This document shows, piece by piece, positions 35,376 to 44,383 of a DNA stretch of 64,000 nt (position 1 is its first letter; each line of letters begins with the position of its first letter). This DNA comes from Mycobacterium simiae (GTDB lineage Bacteria; Actinomycetota; Actinomycetes; Mycobacteriales; Mycobacteriaceae). The stretch spans positions 806,001 through 870,000 of the forward strand of contig NZ_AP022568.1 of assembly GCF_010727605.1 (NCBI RefSeq), read 5' to 3'. Both the position numbers and the translations under genes were made by a program. The notes below the pieces were generated by a model. That model saw nothing but the letters and a program-made list of their open reading frames with translations. It did not search any database and had not been told where the DNA came from.

Positions 35376-38300
35376 ATGAGCAGCACCACAGACGCTTTGC
35401 CGGACACCGCTATTGCGGTGATCGGCATGGCCGGCCGCTTCCCCGGTGCCAACAGTGTCGCGGCGTTCTGGGACAACCTTCGCCGCGGTGAGGAATCGAT
35501 CGCCACGCTGTCCGAAGACCAGCTGCGGGCGGCCGGGGTCGGCGACGAGGTGCTGGCCAACCCGGCCTACGTTCCGCGCGCCCCGCTCGTGGACGGCATC
35601 GACGAGTTCGACGCCGAATTCTTCGGCTTCCCACCACAGTTCGCCCGGATGCTAGACCCGCAGCACCGACTGTTCCTGCAGTGCGCGTGGCACGCGTTCG
35701 AGGATGCCGGCTGTGATCCGGCCGGGTTCGACGGCGCCATCGGCGTCTACGGAACCTGCTCCCCCAGCGGCTATCTGCTACACAACCTGTCGTCACAACA
35801 CAACGCCTTCATGGGCACCGGACTCAACTTCGAACAGTTCAACCTGTTTTTGCAGAACGACAAGGATTTCCTGGCCACTCGGGTCTCGCACCAGTTCGAT
35901 CTGCGCGGCCCGAGCCTCACCGTGCAAACCGCGTGCTCGTCGTCGCTGGTCGCGGTGCATCTAGCCTGCCAAAGCCTGTTGAGCGGGGAATGCGACATGG
36001 CCCTGGCCGGCGGGGTGTCGCTGTCGGTTCCACACCAGGTCGGGTATTGGAACTCACCGGGATCGATGGTGTCGGCCGTTGGGCACTGCCGGCCGTTCGA
36101 CGTTCGCGCCGACGGCACGGTGTTCGGTAGCGGGGTGGGCATCGTGGTGCTCCGGCCGTTGCAGGCCGCGCTGGACGCCGGGGACCGCATTCACGCCGTG
36201 ATCCGCGGATCGGCGATCAACAACGACGGCTCGGCGAAAATGGGCTACGCGGCGCCGAATCCGGCTGCCCAGGCCGACGTCATCGCCGAGGCACATGCGG
36301 TGGCGGGTGTCGATGCCGCGACCGTGAGCTATGTCGAGACGCACGGCACCGGCACACCGCTGGGCGATCCCATCGAGGTCCAGGGCTTGAAGAACGCGTT
36401 CGCCGTTTCCGACACGGTCCGGCCGGGCCCGTGTGTCCTGGGGTCGGTGAAGTCGAACATCGGCCACCTGGAGGTGGCCGCCGGGGTGGTGGGCCTGATC
36501 AAGACGATCCTGTGCCTGCAACACCAGGCGATTCCCGGAACGCTGCACTACACCAGCCCGAACCCGGAGCTGCGCCTCGACGAGACCCCGTTCACCGTGC
36601 GGAGCAGCTACTCCCACTGGGAGTGGGACGGCGTGCGCCGGGCCGGGGTCAGTTCGTTCGGCGTGGGCGGCACCAACGCGCACGTCGTACTGGAAGAGGC
36701 GCCAGGGGTTGTCGCGCAGACCGGTCCGAGCGGGCCTCAGGTGCTGCTGTTGTCGGCGCGGACCCGTGCGGCGCTGGACGAATCCCGCACGGCCCTGGCC
36801 GACGTGCTGGCCGCGCCGGATGGACCGGAGCTTTCCGACGTCGCCTTCACCCTGGCCGGGCGCCGCAAGCACCCCGTCACCGCCGCCGTCGTGGTGCACG
36901 ACCGCGAGCATGCCGCGAGCGTGCTGCGCGCCGCCGAGCACGACAACGTCTTCGTCGGGGAATCGTGCGGCGCTGGCCACCTTAAGGATGAATCCGCTTC
37001 GGAGCGTGTGGTTTTCATGTTCCCCGGTCAGGGTGCTCAGCACCTGGGCATGGCACGCGGCCTCTACGACACCGCGCCGGTCTTCGCCCTGCATTTCGAC
37101 GCCTGCGTCGCGGGCTTCCGCACCGAGATGGGGATCGACTTGCATGCGGAGATATTCGGCGACGCCAGCACCGATCTGGAACGCATCGATCGTTCCCAGC
37201 CCGCGCTGTTCACGGTGGAGTACGCGCTGGGCCGGCTGCTCGAGACCTACGGCGTCCGGGCCGGGGCGTACATCGGGTACAGCACCGGCGAATACATTGC
37301 CGCCACCCTGGCCGGCGTCTTCGATGTGCAGACCGCGATCAAGCTGGTGGGCCTGCGCGCGCGTCTGATGCATGAATCCCCGGCCGGTTCGATGGTCGCC
37401 GTCGCGCTGGGGCCCGACGACATCGCCCCGTACCTGTCCGAATTCGCGGCCCAGGGCGTCGAATTGTCCGCGGTGAACGACCCGGGCAACTGCGTCGTCG
37501 CTGGGCCGAACGACGCGATCCGCGCGTTCACCCAACGCCTGCGCGCCGCGAACATCACCGCACGGCGGGTGCGCGCGACGCACGCATTTCATTCCAGCGC
37601 AATGAATGCGATGGCGGCCGAGTTCGGTCAATTCCTGTCCAGCGTCGAGCTGCGGCCGCCGACCACGCCGCTGCTGTCCAACCTCACCGGCACCTGGATG
37701 ACCGATGAGCAGGTCAGCGATCCCGGCACCTGGGCGCGCCAGATCAGCTCCACGATCCGGTTCGCCGACGAACTCGACGTGCTACTGCGCGATCCGGACC
37801 GGATCTTGGTCGAGGTCGGCCCCGGCGGCAGCCTCACTGGTTCGGCGATGCGTCACCCCAAGTGGTCGAGCACGCACCGCGCGGTTCGGCTGATGCGGCA
37901 CCCGATTCAGAACGTCGACGACCGGGACACCTTCCTGCTCGGCCTCGGCCAATTGTGGGCGGCCGGTGTGCCGGTCGATTGGACAGCGGCGACCGGGCCC
38001 AAGCGCCACATCGTGTCGTTACCCGGTTATTCCTTTGCCCGCGACCGGCATTGGGTTGACCCGCAGCCGGTCAACGGGACCGGCCGGGCCGCCGAGATGC
38101 AGTTGGTGGCCGATGTGTCCAGGAACGGCAACGGCAACGGCCATGCCGGGGTCTCCGGGCAGTCGCACACCGAGACGGTGCTGCGCCAGATCTGGATGCA
38201 GTGCCTGGGCCTGAACTCCGTCGGCCGCACGGACAACTTCTTCGACCTCGGCGGCGACTCCCTGATCGCGATCGGGATCGCGACCAACGCCAGCAACGCG

Positions 38301-39827
38301 GGTCTGGACGTCAGCCCGCAGGACCTCTACGCGAACCCGACCCTGGTCGCCCTGGCGGCCCACGTGGATGCGAAGTACGCCTTGGGCGGCTTGGCGAAAC
38401 CGCCCGAGCCGACGGCACATCCGCCGATTCCGCCGAACATCGCGCACTTCCTCGAGGACGGACTGCGCGACACCGGACGCTGGCGGTTGCCGCTGATCCT
38501 GCGCCTCGACCCGGCGGTGGGCCTCGACGACGTCCGCTGTGTGCTCACCGCGCTGACCACCCACCATGACGCCTTGCGCCTGACGTTCGTCGAGCGCGCC
38601 GGGGTGTGGGAGCAGCAGATCGGGCCGGCACAGGAATTCGCGGCGCTGTCGTCGCGCGAGCTGCCCGACTCAGGCCCCGACTCAAATTGCGACCCCGACG
38701 CGCACCGGACGGCGATCCACGACACCGTCGCCGACCTGACCGCCCACGGTGAGCTGACCGCACCGTTGACCGCGGTCTACGTCGTGGACCCGCACGGTGC
38801 GCGCTATCTGGTGCTGTCCCTGCACGAGGCCGTCGCCGACACCGCGTCGCGGGAGATCCTGATCTCCGACCTGTTCACCGCATTCACCCAACGCCTTGCC
38901 GGAGAGGACATTTCGCTGCCCCCCGGCACCACCTCATGGCGGGACTGGTCGCTGCGCTGCGCGGCGCTCGCGGCGCATCCGACCGTCCTGGACACCCGCG
39001 ACCACTGGCTGCAGACCGCACGGCAGGCGACCGTGCGACCGGCGTCCACCGACGTCGCCGGCCCGCCCCACGCCGACGATCTGACCAAGGTGTCGACGGC
39101 GCTGACCGTCGAGCAGACCTCCGAACTCGACGACGCCCGCCGAGTGCTCGGATCCTCGGTCGAGGAGCTGCTGCTCGCGGCGCTCGGCCGGACCCTCGCC
39201 GAAACCGTCGGCGCCGGGGTGGTGGCCGTCGACGTGGAAGGGCAAGGCCGCTCGGTGCTGCGACCGGACGTCGACCTGCGCCGCACGATCGGGCAGTTCA
39301 CCACGATCTATCCGATCGCGCTGCCGTGCGCCACGAGTGCACAGGCCCGGGCCGGCGAACTGCTGGAAGCCATCCACGACGTCCTCGGCGCCGTGCCACA
39401 TTACGGCGTCGGATACGGGTTGCTGCGCCGCCTCTGTGCGCCCACAGCCCGGCTCTTGGCGGCCGCGGGCGCGGCGGATGTGCACTTCCGCTACGCCGGT
39501 GCGATCCCGCACGTGCCGGCCATGGACGCCGCCGTGCAGTTCGACTCCGATGCGGCGTCGGTGCTCGCGCCGGTGCGCGACACGATCCCGGGACTGGGCC
39601 ATGCCGTCGAGTTCCGGGTGTACCGCTATGCCGGGGTGTTGCACCTGGATTGGTGGTACGACACCCGCCGGGTGGCCGACACGCGGGCCGACGCACTGGC
39701 CCGGCGGTTCCCGAGCGCACTGCGCGACCTGATCGCCGAGGCCCTCGCCGCGCGGCCCGAGGACGACTCGGCTTCGCAGCCCGTCGAGCTGGCGCTGGTG
39801 GACCTCTCGGCCCTGGATGCGGGTTGA
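35376..39827 (+). CDS. ppsE: Phthiocerol synthase terminal PKS module PpsE (KS-AT-ACP-condensation-like)
   Basis: 1483 residues. The KS (about 10-430) has Cys187 in TACSSS. The AT (about 545-850) has GYSTGE (Ser636) and the HAFH motif typical of malonyl-CoA selection. The ACP (about 930-1010) has LGGDSLIAI. The last 450 residues resemble a non-ribosomal peptide condensation domain, but the expected HHxxxDG reads LHEAVADTAS. There are no reductive domains, as in M. tuberculosis PpsE. It performs the last extension and, with TesA, release of the chain. The start lies 2 bases after the ppsD stop. It is followed after 4 bases by drrA. Confidence 0.96.
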   Translation: MSSTTDALPDTAIAVIGMAGRFPGANSVAAFWDNLRRGEESIATLSEDQLRAAGVGDEVLANPAYVPRAPLVDGIDEFDAEFFGFPPQFARMLDPQHRLFLQCAWHAFEDAGCDPAGFDGAIGVYGTCSPSGYLLHNLSSQHNAFMGTGLNFEQFNLFLQNDKDFLATRVSHQFDLRGPSLTVQTACSSSLVAVHLACQSLLSGECDMALAGGVSLSVPHQVGYWNSPGSMVSAVGHCRPFDVRADGTVFGSGVGIVVLRPLQAALDAGDRIHAVIRGSAINNDGSAKMGYAAPNPAAQADVIAEAHAVAGVDAATVSYVETHGTGTPLGDPIEVQGLKNAFAVSDTVRPGPCVLGSVKSNIGHLEVAAGVVGLIKTILCLQHQAIPGTLHYTSPNPELRLDETPFTVRSSYSHWEWDGVRRAGVSSFGVGGTNAHVVLEEAPGVVAQTGPSGPQVLLLSARTRAALDESRTALADVLAAPDGPELSDVAFTLAGRRKHPVTAAVVVHDREHAASVLRAAEHDNVFVGESCGAGHLKDESASERVVFMFPGQGAQHLGMARGLYDTAPVFALHFDACVAGFRTEMGIDLHAEIFGDASTDLERIDRSQPALFTVEYALGRLLETYGVRAGAYIGYSTGEYIAATLAGVFDVQTAIKLVGLRARLMHESPAGSMVAVALGPDDIAPYLSEFAAQGVELSAVNDPGNCVVAGPNDAIRAFTQRLRAANITARRVRATHAFHSSAMNAMAAEFGQFLSSVELRPPTTPLLSNLTGTWMTDEQVSDPGTWARQISSTIRFADELDVLLRDPDRILVEVGPGGSLTGSAMRHPKWSSTHRAVRLMRHPIQNVDDRDTFLLGLGQLWAAGVPVDWTAATGPKRHIVSLPGYSFARDRHWVDPQPVNGTGRAAEMQLVADVSRNGNGNGHAGVSGQSHTETVLRQIWMQCLGLNSVGRTDNFFDLGGDSLIAIGIATNASNAGLDVSPQDLYANPTLVALAAHVDAKYALGGLAKPPEPTAHPPIPPNIAHFLEDGLRDTGRWRLPLILRLDPAVGLDDVRCVLTALTTHHDALRLTFVERAGVWEQQIGPAQEFAALSSRELPDSGPDSNCDPDAHRTAIHDTVADLTAHGELTAPLTAVYVVDPHGARYLVLSLHEAVADTASREILISDLFTAFTQRLAGEDISLPPGTTSWRDWSLRCAALAAHPTVLDTRDHWLQTARQATVRPASTDVAGPPHADDLTKVSTALTVEQTSELDDARRVLGSSVEELLLAALGRTLAETVGAGVVAVDVEGQGRSVLRPDVDLRRTIGQFTTIYPIALPCATSAQARAGELLEAIHDVLGAVPHYGVGYGLLRRLCAPTARLLAAAGAADVHFRYAGAIPHVPAMDAAVQFDSDAASVLAPVRDTIPGLGHAVEFRVYRYAGVLHLDWWYDTRRVADTRADALARRFPSALRDLIAEALAARPEDDSASQPVELALVDLSALDAG

Positions 39828-39831
39828 ACCA

Positions 39832-40833
39832 ATGGTAAAGGCGCACAAGGGTTTCGATAAGGCCGTCATTGTCGACAAGGTTCGCAAGACGTTCGGCGAT
39901 TTCGTGGCGCTGCACGAGGTCAGCTTCGACGTCGGCCGCGGCGAGGTGCTCGGGCTGCTCGGCCCGAACGGCGCGGGCAAGACCACGCTCGTCGACATCC
40001 TCTCCACGCTGAGCCGGCCGGACAGCGGCCGGGCGGTGGTCGCGGGTTATGACGTCGTTTCCGAACCGGCCGGAGTGCGGCGTTCGATCATGCTCACCGG
40101 ACAGCAAGTGGCGATCGACGACATGCTCACCGGCAGCGAAAACCTGGTGATGTTCGGTCGGCTGTTCGGATTGGGTAAGTCGGCGGCGCGCGCCCGCGCC
40201 AAGGAACTTATCGACGAATTCGACCTGGCCTACGCCGCCGACCGGCGGGTAAAGACCTACTCGGGCGGCATGCGCCGACGCATCGACATCGCCTGCGGTC
40301 TGGTGGTGCGCCCCCAGGTGGTGTTTTTAGACGAACCCACCACCGGCCTGGATCCCCGTAGCCGGCAAAGCATTTGGGACCTGGTCGGCAAGTTCCAGGA
40401 GCTGGGCATTGCGACGTTGCTGACCACTCAGTATCTCGAAGAGGCCGATGCGTTGGCCGACCGGATCGTGGTGATCGACCACGGGCGGGTCATCGCGGCC
40501 GGCACCGCCGACCAGCTCAAGGAGCGCACGGGCGGCAGTTACTGCGAGATCGTGCCGCGCAACCTCGGGGATCTGGCGGTCATCGCTGAGACGCTCGGCT
40601 CGTTGGTGCCCGACAAGGTCAGGGCCGCCCTGACCCCCGAGTCGGACCGGATCGCCATACCCGCACCGGAGGGTGCCAACACGCTGATCGACGCTGTCGG
40701 CCGGCTGGCCGCCGCCAATATCGCCGTCGCCGACGTCGCCCTGCGGCGCCCTTCCCTCGACGACGTATTCCTCGCGCTGACCGACGATTCCCCGCGCACC
40801 CGCACCCCCGTCGCGACACAGGCCGCCGGGTGA
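39832..40833 (+). CDS. drrA: ABC transporter ATP-binding protein DrrA (PDIM export)
   Basis: 333 residues, daunorubicin-resistance-type ATPase. Walker A is GPNGAGKTT (about residues 48-56). The signature YSGGMRRRIDIACGL and Walker B VVFLDEPTTGLDPRSR are intact, and the C-terminal DrrA-type extension is present. It energises the DrrB/DrrC membrane pair, which exports PDIM in M. tuberculosis. The start is the ATG at 39832 (MVKAHKGFDKAVIV), 4 bases past the ppsE stop; a longer reading begins inside ppsE. The stop overlaps the drrB GTG start (GTGA). Confidence 0.95.
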   Translation: MVKAHKGFDKAVIVDKVRKTFGDFVALHEVSFDVGRGEVLGLLGPNGAGKTTLVDILSTLSRPDSGRAVVAGYDVVSEPAGVRRSIMLTGQQVAIDDMLTGSENLVMFGRLFGLGKSAARARAKELIDEFDLAYAADRRVKTYSGGMRRRIDIACGLVVRPQVVFLDEPTTGLDPRSRQSIWDLVGKFQELGIATLLTTQYLEEADALADRIVVIDHGRVIAAGTADQLKERTGGSYCEIVPRNLGDLAVIAETLGSLVPDKVRAALTPESDRIAIPAPEGANTLIDAVGRLAAANIAVADVALRRPSLDDVFLALTDDSPRTRTPVATQAAG

Positions 40834-41645
40834 CCGCGACGAGCACCACCGAGCGACACCCGTCACCGATCGCGCAGTGGTGGGTACTCACCAAGCGTTT
40901 CATCGCACCGACCCTGCGCAACGGCGAACTCGTCGTCACGGTCGCGTCCTCGGTGGTCTTCACGGCGGGTTTCTACATCCCACTGCACCAGATCATGGGG
41001 ACCGCCACCAAAACCCTTGCCAGCAGTTACGCGCAATACGTGATGCCATTGATCGCGTTGCAGGCGATCACGTTCGCCGCGATGTCGACGGCGTTTCGGG
41101 CGGCGACCGATTCGGTGCAGGGCATCAACCGCCGGTTCCGGTCGATGCCGCTGGCCCCGTTCGCTCCGGTGGGCGCTCGCATTTCGGCGGCGGTGTATCG
41201 GTGCACGATCTCGGTCGCGGTGGCGATCGTGTGCGGCTACGTGATCGGATTCCGGTTTCACCACTCCGCGGCCTCCATTGCCGCCTTCGTGCTGCTGGTG
41301 GTGGCGATCGGGTCGATCCTGTCGTTCGGCGCCGACCTGGTCGGCACCGGCAGCCGCAACCCGGAGGCGATGACACCGCTGCTGATCCTGCCGCCGCTGA
41401 TCTTCGGGCTGTTGTCCACCGGAGTCCAACCCGCCCAACAGTTTCCACGGTGGATTCAGCCCGTCGTGCGCAACCAGCCGGTCTCGCAGTTCGTCACGGC
41501 GTTGCGTGCCCTGGCCGGTGACGCCGCCCCGTACGGCGGGCCGGTGACCTGGTCGGTGCTGGCACCCACGGTGGCGTGGCTGACCGGGCTGACCCTGTTT
41601 TTGATCCCGACATCGGCGGTCGTCTTGTCCAGGCGGGCGCAATGA
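40830..41645 (+). CDS. drrB: ABC transporter permease DrrB
   Basis: 271 residues with about six hydrophobic segments and the ABC-2 permease layout. The closing motif PRWIQPVVRNQPVSQFVTALRAL is the conserved region before the last membrane helices. Together with DrrC and the ATPase DrrA it exports PDIM. The GTG start at 40830 overlaps the drrA stop and the stop overlaps the drrC ATG, so drrA, drrB and drrC are tightly coupled. It is slightly shorter than the M. tuberculosis protein at its N terminus. Confidence 0.93.
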   Translation: MTATSTTERHPSPIAQWWVLTKRFIAPTLRNGELVVTVASSVVFTAGFYIPLHQIMGTATKTLASSYAQYVMPLIALQAITFAAMSTAFRAATDSVQGINRRFRSMPLAPFAPVGARISAAVYRCTISVAVAIVCGYVIGFRFHHSAASIAAFVLLVVAIGSILSFGADLVGTGSRNPEAMTPLLILPPLIFGLLSTGVQPAQQFPRWIQPVVRNQPVSQFVTALRALAGDAAPYGGPVTWSVLAPTVAWLTGLTLFLIPTSAVVLSRRAQ

Positions 41646-42466
41646 CCCTGACACACCAGCCGCCCACCGGACTGGACGGCCAGCAATACCACGAGAATTC
41701 GCCGTCAGCGCTGGTGTCACAAACCCAGGTGCAGACCCGGCGCATCCTGCTGCGCTGGGCGCGCGACCTCACCACCGTGATCGAGGCGTTGGTGTTGCCG
41801 GTCCTGTTCCTGTTGACCCTGAACATCATTCTGGGCAATGTCATTTCCCAAGTCACCGGTCACAGCGCGCTGTTCGGGACGGTCCCGTTGAACGCGCTGG
41901 CCGCGACAATCAACGGTGCGGCGGTCGGGGCGATCGGGCTGATCGGCGAACGCTCCGACGGCCTGCTGCGCCGGCTCTGGGTGGTGCCCGTGCACCGGGC
42001 GTCGGGTGTGCTGTCGCGCATCGCCGCCGAAATCGTCCGTATCATGCTGACCACGCTGGTCGTGCTGGCCGTCGGAATGATTCTGGGATTCCGCTTCCAG
42101 CAAGGCATTCCGGCGACCCTGCTATGGTTTCTCGTCCCGCTCATCTTCGGGTTGGCGTTCGCGACGCTGATCACAACGGTGGCGCTGTACACCGCCAACA
42201 ACTTTCTCCTCGAGACGGTCACCCTGGGGCACGTCCTCGCGGTGGTGTTCTCCACCGGCTTCTTACCCCTCGACCAATTCCCACGCTGGATACAGCCGGT
42301 GGTCGCGCATCAGCCGATGAGCTACGCGATCGAGGCCATGCGCGGGTTGTCGATGGGCGGCCCGGTGCGCGCGCCGATGATCGCCACGCTGCTGTGGGCC
42401 GGCGGCATCACCGCGGTGTGCATCGTTCCGGCGTTTATCGGTTATCGGCGAGCCAGCACCAGCTGA
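41642..42466 (+). CDS. drrC: ABC transporter permease DrrC
   Basis: 274 residues, six predicted membrane segments, ABC-2 type. The inner LIGERSDGLLRRLWVVPVHR loop and the C-terminal FPRWIQPVVAHQPMSYAIEA motif parallel those of DrrB. The start ATG at 41642 overlaps the drrB stop (ATGA); the in-frame extension back to 41576 lies inside drrB. It forms the second half of the export channel. A 17-base gap with GGGGGG separates it from papA5. Confidence 0.93.
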   Translation: MTLTHQPPTGLDGQQYHENSPSALVSQTQVQTRRILLRWARDLTTVIEALVLPVLFLLTLNIILGNVISQVTGHSALFGTVPLNALAATINGAAVGAIGLIGERSDGLLRRLWVVPVHRASGVLSRIAAEIVRIMLTTLVVLAVGMILGFRFQQGIPATLLWFLVPLIFGLAFATLITTVALYTANNFLLETVTLGHVLAVVFSTGFLPLDQFPRWIQPVVAHQPMSYAIEAMRGLSMGGPVRAPMIATLLWAGGITAVCIVPAFIGYRRASTS

Positions 42467-42483
42467 ACAAAGGGGGGTAAGAC

Positions 42484-43746
42484 GTGTTTCCCGGATCCGT
42501 GATCCGCAAGCTGACCCGCAGCGAAGAGGTGTTCGCGGTCAACGAGACATATTTCGCCTTTACCGCACACGTCCACGGTCCGGTCGACCTCGACGCGATG
42601 TCCGACGCGTTCGACGCATTGCTGGAATCCCATCCGGTGTTCGCCGGTCGGCTCGAGCTGACCGAGGACGGGCGCTACCAGATCGTCGCCGAAGACCTTA
42701 TGCACCCGGGCATTTGGGTGATCAACTCCGACGCCCCGGACACTCCCGACACCGCCGGCATGCGGCTGGATCAGCGCCAGACCCTGCTCAATCTGCGGCT
42801 GAAAGACAGCGGCGGACGCACCGAGCTCACGCTGTACACCCACCACAGCCTGGCCGACGCCCACCATGCGTTCGGCCTGCTCGAAGAGCTTTTCTCGCTC
42901 TACACCGACGTCGTCACCACCGGCGCACCGGCGCCGGTGACACCGCAACCCGCCCCCGAGTCGCTGGAGTTGTTGCTCGAACAACGCGGCGTAATCAAGC
43001 AGCAAAAGTCCGGACTGGAAAAGCTTTTCAAGGCGATGTTCGCCTACGACCTACCGGAACCCGAGCAGCCGCCCGCGATGGCGGATCCGGATGCCATCCG
43101 GCCCATCCCGATCGCGCGCATCCGGTTCACCGAAGAGGAGACGTCGGAGCTGGTGGAGTTTGGGCTTGCCAATCAGCTCAGCCTCAATTCCGTGGTGGCC
43201 GCGGCCATCCTGCTGGCCGAGTGGGAACTGCGCAATACCCCGCACATTCCGATTCCCTACATCTACCCGGTCGATCTGCGTTACCTGTTATCGCCCCCGG
43301 TCAGCCTGACCGGCAGCACGTTACCGCTGGGCGTGGCCACCTATTTGGCGGAAATCAAATCCGACACCGAGGTGGTGGATCTGGCCCGCGGCATCGTGGA
43401 ATCGTTCCGGACCGACCTCGCCGAAGGCGTCATCCAGCAATCCGCTATGCATTTCAACTTGCAATACCAGGGCACCCCGCCCGGGCTACCGCCGGTGGTG
43501 CTGTGCACGGACACCGGGACGATCCCGCCGCTGCGCACACCTCCGGGCATGGAGCTCGACGACTTTCAAAGCGAACTGTGGTTCCCCACCCGCGCGCCCG
43601 TCGACCTGTACAGCTGCGGGACCTTCGCCGGCCGGCTGTTCATCGAGCATCACGCGCACCTGCCCGGGCGAGAAAAGCCTTTACAGGCAATACATTCGCT
43701 GCTGTGCTCATTGCTCAGCGAAGAGGACAGCTGGGTCGTCGAATAA
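42484..43746 (+). CDS. papA5: Phthiocerol/mycocerosate acyltransferase PapA5
   Basis: 420 residues, condensation-fold acyltransferase that esterifies phthiocerol with mycocerosic acids carried on Mas. The N terminus FPGSVIRKLTRSEEVFA and the PHIPIPYIYPVDLRYLL and GTPPGLPPVVLCTD blocks match PapA5. The catalytic motif, normally HHxxxDG, reads HHSLADA (His120, His121, Asp125, Ala126), so the final Gly is Ala. The His and Asp needed for catalysis are kept. The start is GTG at 42484. In M. tuberculosis papA5 is adjacent to mas; here an Lrp regulator and an E1-like enzyme intervene. A hairpin follows the stop. Confidence 0.94.
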   Translation: MFPGSVIRKLTRSEEVFAVNETYFAFTAHVHGPVDLDAMSDAFDALLESHPVFAGRLELTEDGRYQIVAEDLMHPGIWVINSDAPDTPDTAGMRLDQRQTLLNLRLKDSGGRTELTLYTHHSLADAHHAFGLLEELFSLYTDVVTTGAPAPVTPQPAPESLELLLEQRGVIKQQKSGLEKLFKAMFAYDLPEPEQPPAMADPDAIRPIPIARIRFTEEETSELVEFGLANQLSLNSVVAAAILLAEWELRNTPHIPIPYIYPVDLRYLLSPPVSLTGSTLPLGVATYLAEIKSDTEVVDLARGIVESFRTDLAEGVIQQSAMHFNLQYQGTPPGLPPVVLCTDTGTIPPLRTPPGMELDDFQSELWFPTRAPVDLYSCGTFAGRLFIEHHAHLPGREKPLQAIHSLLCSLLSEEDSWVVE

Positions 43747-43758
43747 CCGCTGATGCTC

Positions 43759-43775
43759 CCGCGGCAGCGCCGCGG
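43759..43775. terminator. Bidirectional hairpin between papA5 and the Lrp regulator
   Basis: A perfect 7-bp stem CCGCGGC / GCCGCGG with loop AGC fills the 29-base gap between the convergent ends of papA5 (43746) and the Lrp/AsnC gene (43776). The position suits a shared terminator for both strands, although there is no U tract. Confidence 0.6.
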
Positions 43776-44258
43776 TCACGGCGTGCCCAGCAGCGGGCCG
43801 AGCCGATAGTCGACGAGACGACGCATGACCAGCCCGGTGGTAGTTTTCTCGACCCCGTCGATGTCGAGGATCTGGCCGGCCAGCCGATAGAGATCGTCGG
43901 CGTCGCGGGCCACGACGTGGACGAGCAGATCGGTGACACCGCTGAGCCCATGCACCTCGAGCACTTCGGGCACGCCGGCCAGGGCGTCGCCGATCCGGTC
44001 CAGCTTGCGCTGGGTGACCGTGACCATGATGAACGCGGTCAGCGGATAGCCCAGTGCGCCCGGATCGATTCGTCGCTCGAACGACTGCAAGACGCCGCCG
44101 GACTCCAATCGGGTCAGCCGCGCGTGAACCGTGTTGCGGGCCAAACCGGTGGTCTCCGCTAGGGCCACCGCGGTCGCGCGAGGCGCCGCCACCAGCGCCC
44201 GCAGAATCCGCGCATCCGTGTCGTCGACAATCCGTTGCGAGTTGGCCACGATGCGCAC
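43776..44258 (-). CDS. Lrp/AsnC family transcriptional regulator
   Basis: 160 residues. The N-terminal winged helix-turn-helix (about 10-60) shows VDDTDARILRALVAAPRATAV and the recognition helix region LARNTVHARLTRLESGG. The C-terminal RAM/AsnC effector domain (about 75-150) has TAFIMVTVTQRKLD, the VLEVHGLSGVTDLLVHVVARD strand-turn-strand and DIDGVEKTTTGLVMRR. Such proteins sense amino acids or related metabolites as octamers. The start is GTG at 44258, with a second GTG three codons downstream. It is divergent from the E1-like gene at 44384, the usual arrangement of an Lrp regulator and its target. Confidence 0.92.
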   Translation of the reverse strand: MRIVANSQRIVDDTDARILRALVAAPRATAVALAETTGLARNTVHARLTRLESGGVLQSFERRIDPGALGYPLTAFIMVTVTQRKLDRIGDALAGVPEVLEVHGLSGVTDLLVHVVARDADDLYRLAGQILDIDGVEKTTTGLVMRRLVDYRLGPLLGTP

Positions 44259-44283
44259 CGCCGATCAGTTGAACTCCGCCCGG

Positions 44284-44311
44284 TTTGTGCATTCTGCCCA
44301 AAATCGACAAA
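44284..44311. promoter_or_regulatory. Candidate operator in the Lrp/E1 divergent promoter region
   Basis: A 28-bp imperfect palindrome with TTTGT and ACAAA outer arms and an inner ATT..TG..CA..AAT core; 20 of 28 positions are symmetric. It lies in the 125-bp gap between the divergent starts (44258 and 44384), is A/T-rich compared with its surroundings and has the size of an Lrp-family site. Binding by the adjacent regulator is inferred. Confidence 0.5.
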
Positions 44312-44383
44312 CACACTTGCCATACGTTACGCCTGCCTGCTGGACTCGGTGATCTATCTGCCCAACCGAACAGGCAGGACACC

